Source: Pseudomonadota bacterium | GTDB taxonomy: Bacteria; Pseudomonadota; Alphaproteobacteria; Micavibrionales; Micavibrionaceae | Length of the DNA stretch: 6,588 bases | Direction: 5' to 3' | NCBI GenBank assembly: GCA_016198545.1 | Contig: JACQIJ010000124.1 | Coordinates: 1-6,588, forward strand | Shown here: positions 5,419 through 6,588 of the stretch, in pieces | Position numbering within the stretch: position 1 is the first letter of the stretch | Layout of the letters: the number at the start of each line of letters is the position of its first letter | Program-made: the position numbers and the translations under genes | The notes under the pieces: generated by a model | Databases searched by the model: none | What the model was told of the DNA's origin: nothing | Seen by the model: only the letters and a program-made list of their open reading frames with translations

Positions 5419-6474
5419 ATGAGCGGAAAAGCGCAAAATGAATACGGCAGCGATCCGGGCGTATGGAGCGGACAGGAAGACCTGCCCGTCGGCGCGCTTT
5501 TAAAGAAAGCCAGGGATCATTATGAACTGAGCATCGAGGATGTGGAGCGCGCCTTGCGTATCCGCGCCAGCCATCTGATCGCGCTGGAGGAAGGGCGTAT
5601 AGACCGCCTGCCGGGGCGCGTTTACGCCATCGGCTTCGCGCGCTCCTATGCCGAATATCTGGGGCTGGATGGCGCGCGCATCGTCAGCATGTTCAAAAAA
5701 GAAGCGGGCGCGGCCTCCCGCCGCCGTCCGGAGCTGTCATTTCCTGTGCCTGCGTCGGAAAGCCGTCTGCCGGATATCAAAATATTGCTGCCGTCATTTG
5801 CGGGCCTTGTTTTAATACTGGCCTTAATTGCCTTCCTCAGCGGCGGAAAGAACGAACAGGCGGCAATCCCCCCCGCAACGACGACGGCTGCCGCCGCCCC
5901 GGGCGCAGCTTTTGACGCCCGGATGCCGATGGAAACGGCTTTTACGCAAACCGTCACGGCCGGAGGCATGCCCGCGCCAATGCCTTCCACGGCGGATTCT
6001 GTCATCATCGGGATTGCCGCCGGGGCCGAAACGGCCGCTATGCCGCCGCCCAATCGCGTCGTCATAACGGCCATAGAAAACGCATGGGTCGAGATCCGCG
6101 ACCCGCAGGGAACGGCGATGCTATCCCGCATCCTGAAAACCGGCGACATTTACAAGGTTCCGGACGGAGAGGGAATGGTTCTTTCGACCGGAAATGCCGG
6201 CGGCCTTGCATTCACCGTCGATGGAAAACAGGGAATCATGATCGGCAAAACGGGCGATATCCTGCGAAAAGTAAGCATCGGTCCGGCCGATCTCGCGGCC
6301 GTGGGAACATCCAGCGAAGAAGCCGCGGCGCAAGCCGCTTCTTTCGCAGCGGACGCTCCGGCCCCGCCACCCGTCAAAACTCCGCCGCCGGGCGCAGCTC
6401 AAAAAAGGAGAGCGACGCCGCCGGCCGATGCGCCTATTGTTGTCCGAACGCCGCGCGACCGCGAAGGGATGTAA
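5419..6474 (+). CDS. rodZ: RodZ-like cytoskeletal membrane protein (HTH_25, one TM, DUF4115)
   Basis: The 351-residue bitopic protein has the RodZ order. A cytosolic helix-turn-helix domain of the HTH_25 type spans about 22-95 (VGALLKKARDHYELSIEDVERAL, then RLPGRVYAIGFARSYAEYLGLD). A basic stretch RRR (101-103) is followed by a single membrane segment (about 122-141). A low-complexity Ala/Pro/Thr/Met linker (143-212) leads to a periplasmic DUF4115 beta domain (about 213-288, VVITAIENAWVEIRDPQG and ILKTGDIYKVP). A Pro/Ala-rich tail ends the protein. RodZ links MreB filaments to the elongasome and sets rod shape. The Pro/Ala tail beyond DUF4115 is long. The ATG at 5419 is the first after an in-frame stop at 5407 and has no good Shine-Dalgarno. 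With the 21-nt gap from lysC, this suggests co-transcription and possible reinitiation. No HTH-based DNA target is implied, because the RodZ HTH domain binds MreB. Confidence 0.87.
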   Translation: MSGKAQNEYGSDPGVWSGQEDLPVGALLKKARDHYELSIEDVERALRIRASHLIALEEGRIDRLPGRVYAIGFARSYAEYLGLDGARIVSMFKKEAGAASRRRPELSFPVPASESRLPDIKILLPSFAGLVLILALIAFLSGGKNEQAAIPPATTTAAAAPGAAFDARMPMETAFTQTVTAGGMPAPMPSTADSVIIGIAAGAETAAMPPPNRVVITAIENAWVEIRDPQGTAMLSRILKTGDIYKVPDGEGMVLSTGNAGGLAFTVDGKQGIMIGKTGDILRKVSIGPADLAAVGTSSEEAAAQAASFAADAPAPPPVKTPPPGAAQKRRATPPADAPIVVRTPRDREGM

Positions 6475-6506
6475 ATCGGGCGAACTCAAAATTACACCTT
6501 CAAGGC

Positions 6507-6534
6507 TTGCCGGATCGCGCAATTTTGCTTTAAT
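6507..6534 (+). promoter_or_regulatory. extended -10 promoter before the last gene
   Basis: TTGCCG (6507-6512) and TTTAAT (6529-6534) are 16 nt apart, and a TG dinucleotide one base upstream of the -10 (6526-6527) makes an extended -10. The predicted start near 6541 gives a leader of about 27 nt with a good ribosome binding site. A 6-bp dyad, CGCGCA (6516-6521) and TGCGCG (6536-6541), brackets the -10 and might be an operator. Confidence 0.5.
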
Positions 6535-6567
6535 GTGCGCGCAAACCAGAAAAGTGGAGCATTTACA

Positions 6568-6588
6568 ATGGCCGGGTATGAATATGTC
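6568..6588 (+). CDS. start of an unidentified gene, cut by the window edge
   Basis: An ATG at 6568 is preceded by GTGGAG (6554-6559) with an 8-nt spacer from GGAG, and by a plausible promoter 34 nt further upstream. Seven codons are visible (MAGYEYV), open to the edge. The peptide resembles the first residues of alphaproteobacterial enoyl-CoA hydratases, which often begin M..YE.I.VE, but seven residues cannot establish this. The start itself is well supported by the ribosome binding site. Confidence 0.6.

Noticed and set aside
5871..6060. Ala/Pro/GCC-rich run in rodZ considered as a tandem repeat
   Set aside because: It is low-complexity linker sequence with no fixed repeat unit, normal between the membrane segment and DUF4115 of RodZ proteins.

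Overview
The window looks like chromosomal DNA of an alphaproteobacterium or a close relative. The evidence is GC-rich third codon positions, a two-ACT aspartokinase followed by a RodZ-like HTH/DUF4115 membrane protein, Proteobacteria-type FieF and Glk proteins, and sigma70-type promoters. The lineage is inferred from gene content and not proven. I see no transposon, phage gene, CRISPR array or long repeat.

Layout. The 5' end of a tRNA-Gly gene runs off the left edge on the minus strand (1-23). A short AT-rich intergenic region follows, with a good sigma70 promoter (100-128) that drives a lipocalin-like protein (162-593). That gene ends in a strong hairpin terminator lying inside the last codons of the convergent neighbour. 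From about 4099 down to 606 there is a compact four-gene minus-strand operon: a FieF-type cation exporter, a glucokinase-family kinase, a cytosolic NodB-type polysaccharide deacetylase, and a divergent SAM hydroxide adenosyltransferase (DUF62) homologue. The junctions are an abutting TAA/ATG, an 11-nt overlap and a 1-nt gap, so co-transcription and translational coupling are likely. The operon promoter sits so close to the fieF ATG that the mRNA should be leaderless.

On the plus strand, divergent from fieF, lysC (4165-5397) is followed 21 nt later by rodZ (5419-6474). LysC carries a clear internal Shine-Dalgarno and in-frame ATG at 4918, which should give a separate regulatory beta subunit, as in the alpha2beta2 aspartokinases of Bacillus and Corynebacterium. 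A new promoter and a strong ribosome binding site then start a gene of which only seven codons are in the window.

How the genes fit together. LysC makes aspartyl phosphate for lysine/diaminopimelate, threonine and methionine. RodZ organises the MreB elongation machinery, so the pair links cell-wall precursor supply to cell shape only loosely. The minus-strand operon is the least ordinary part. Its kinase has lost one of the conserved glucose-contacting Glu residues, its deacetylase has no signal peptide, and its DUF62 protein lacks the catalytic Asp-Arg-His triad. These three soluble proteins may act on a non-standard substrate, but the sequence alone does not show what it is.
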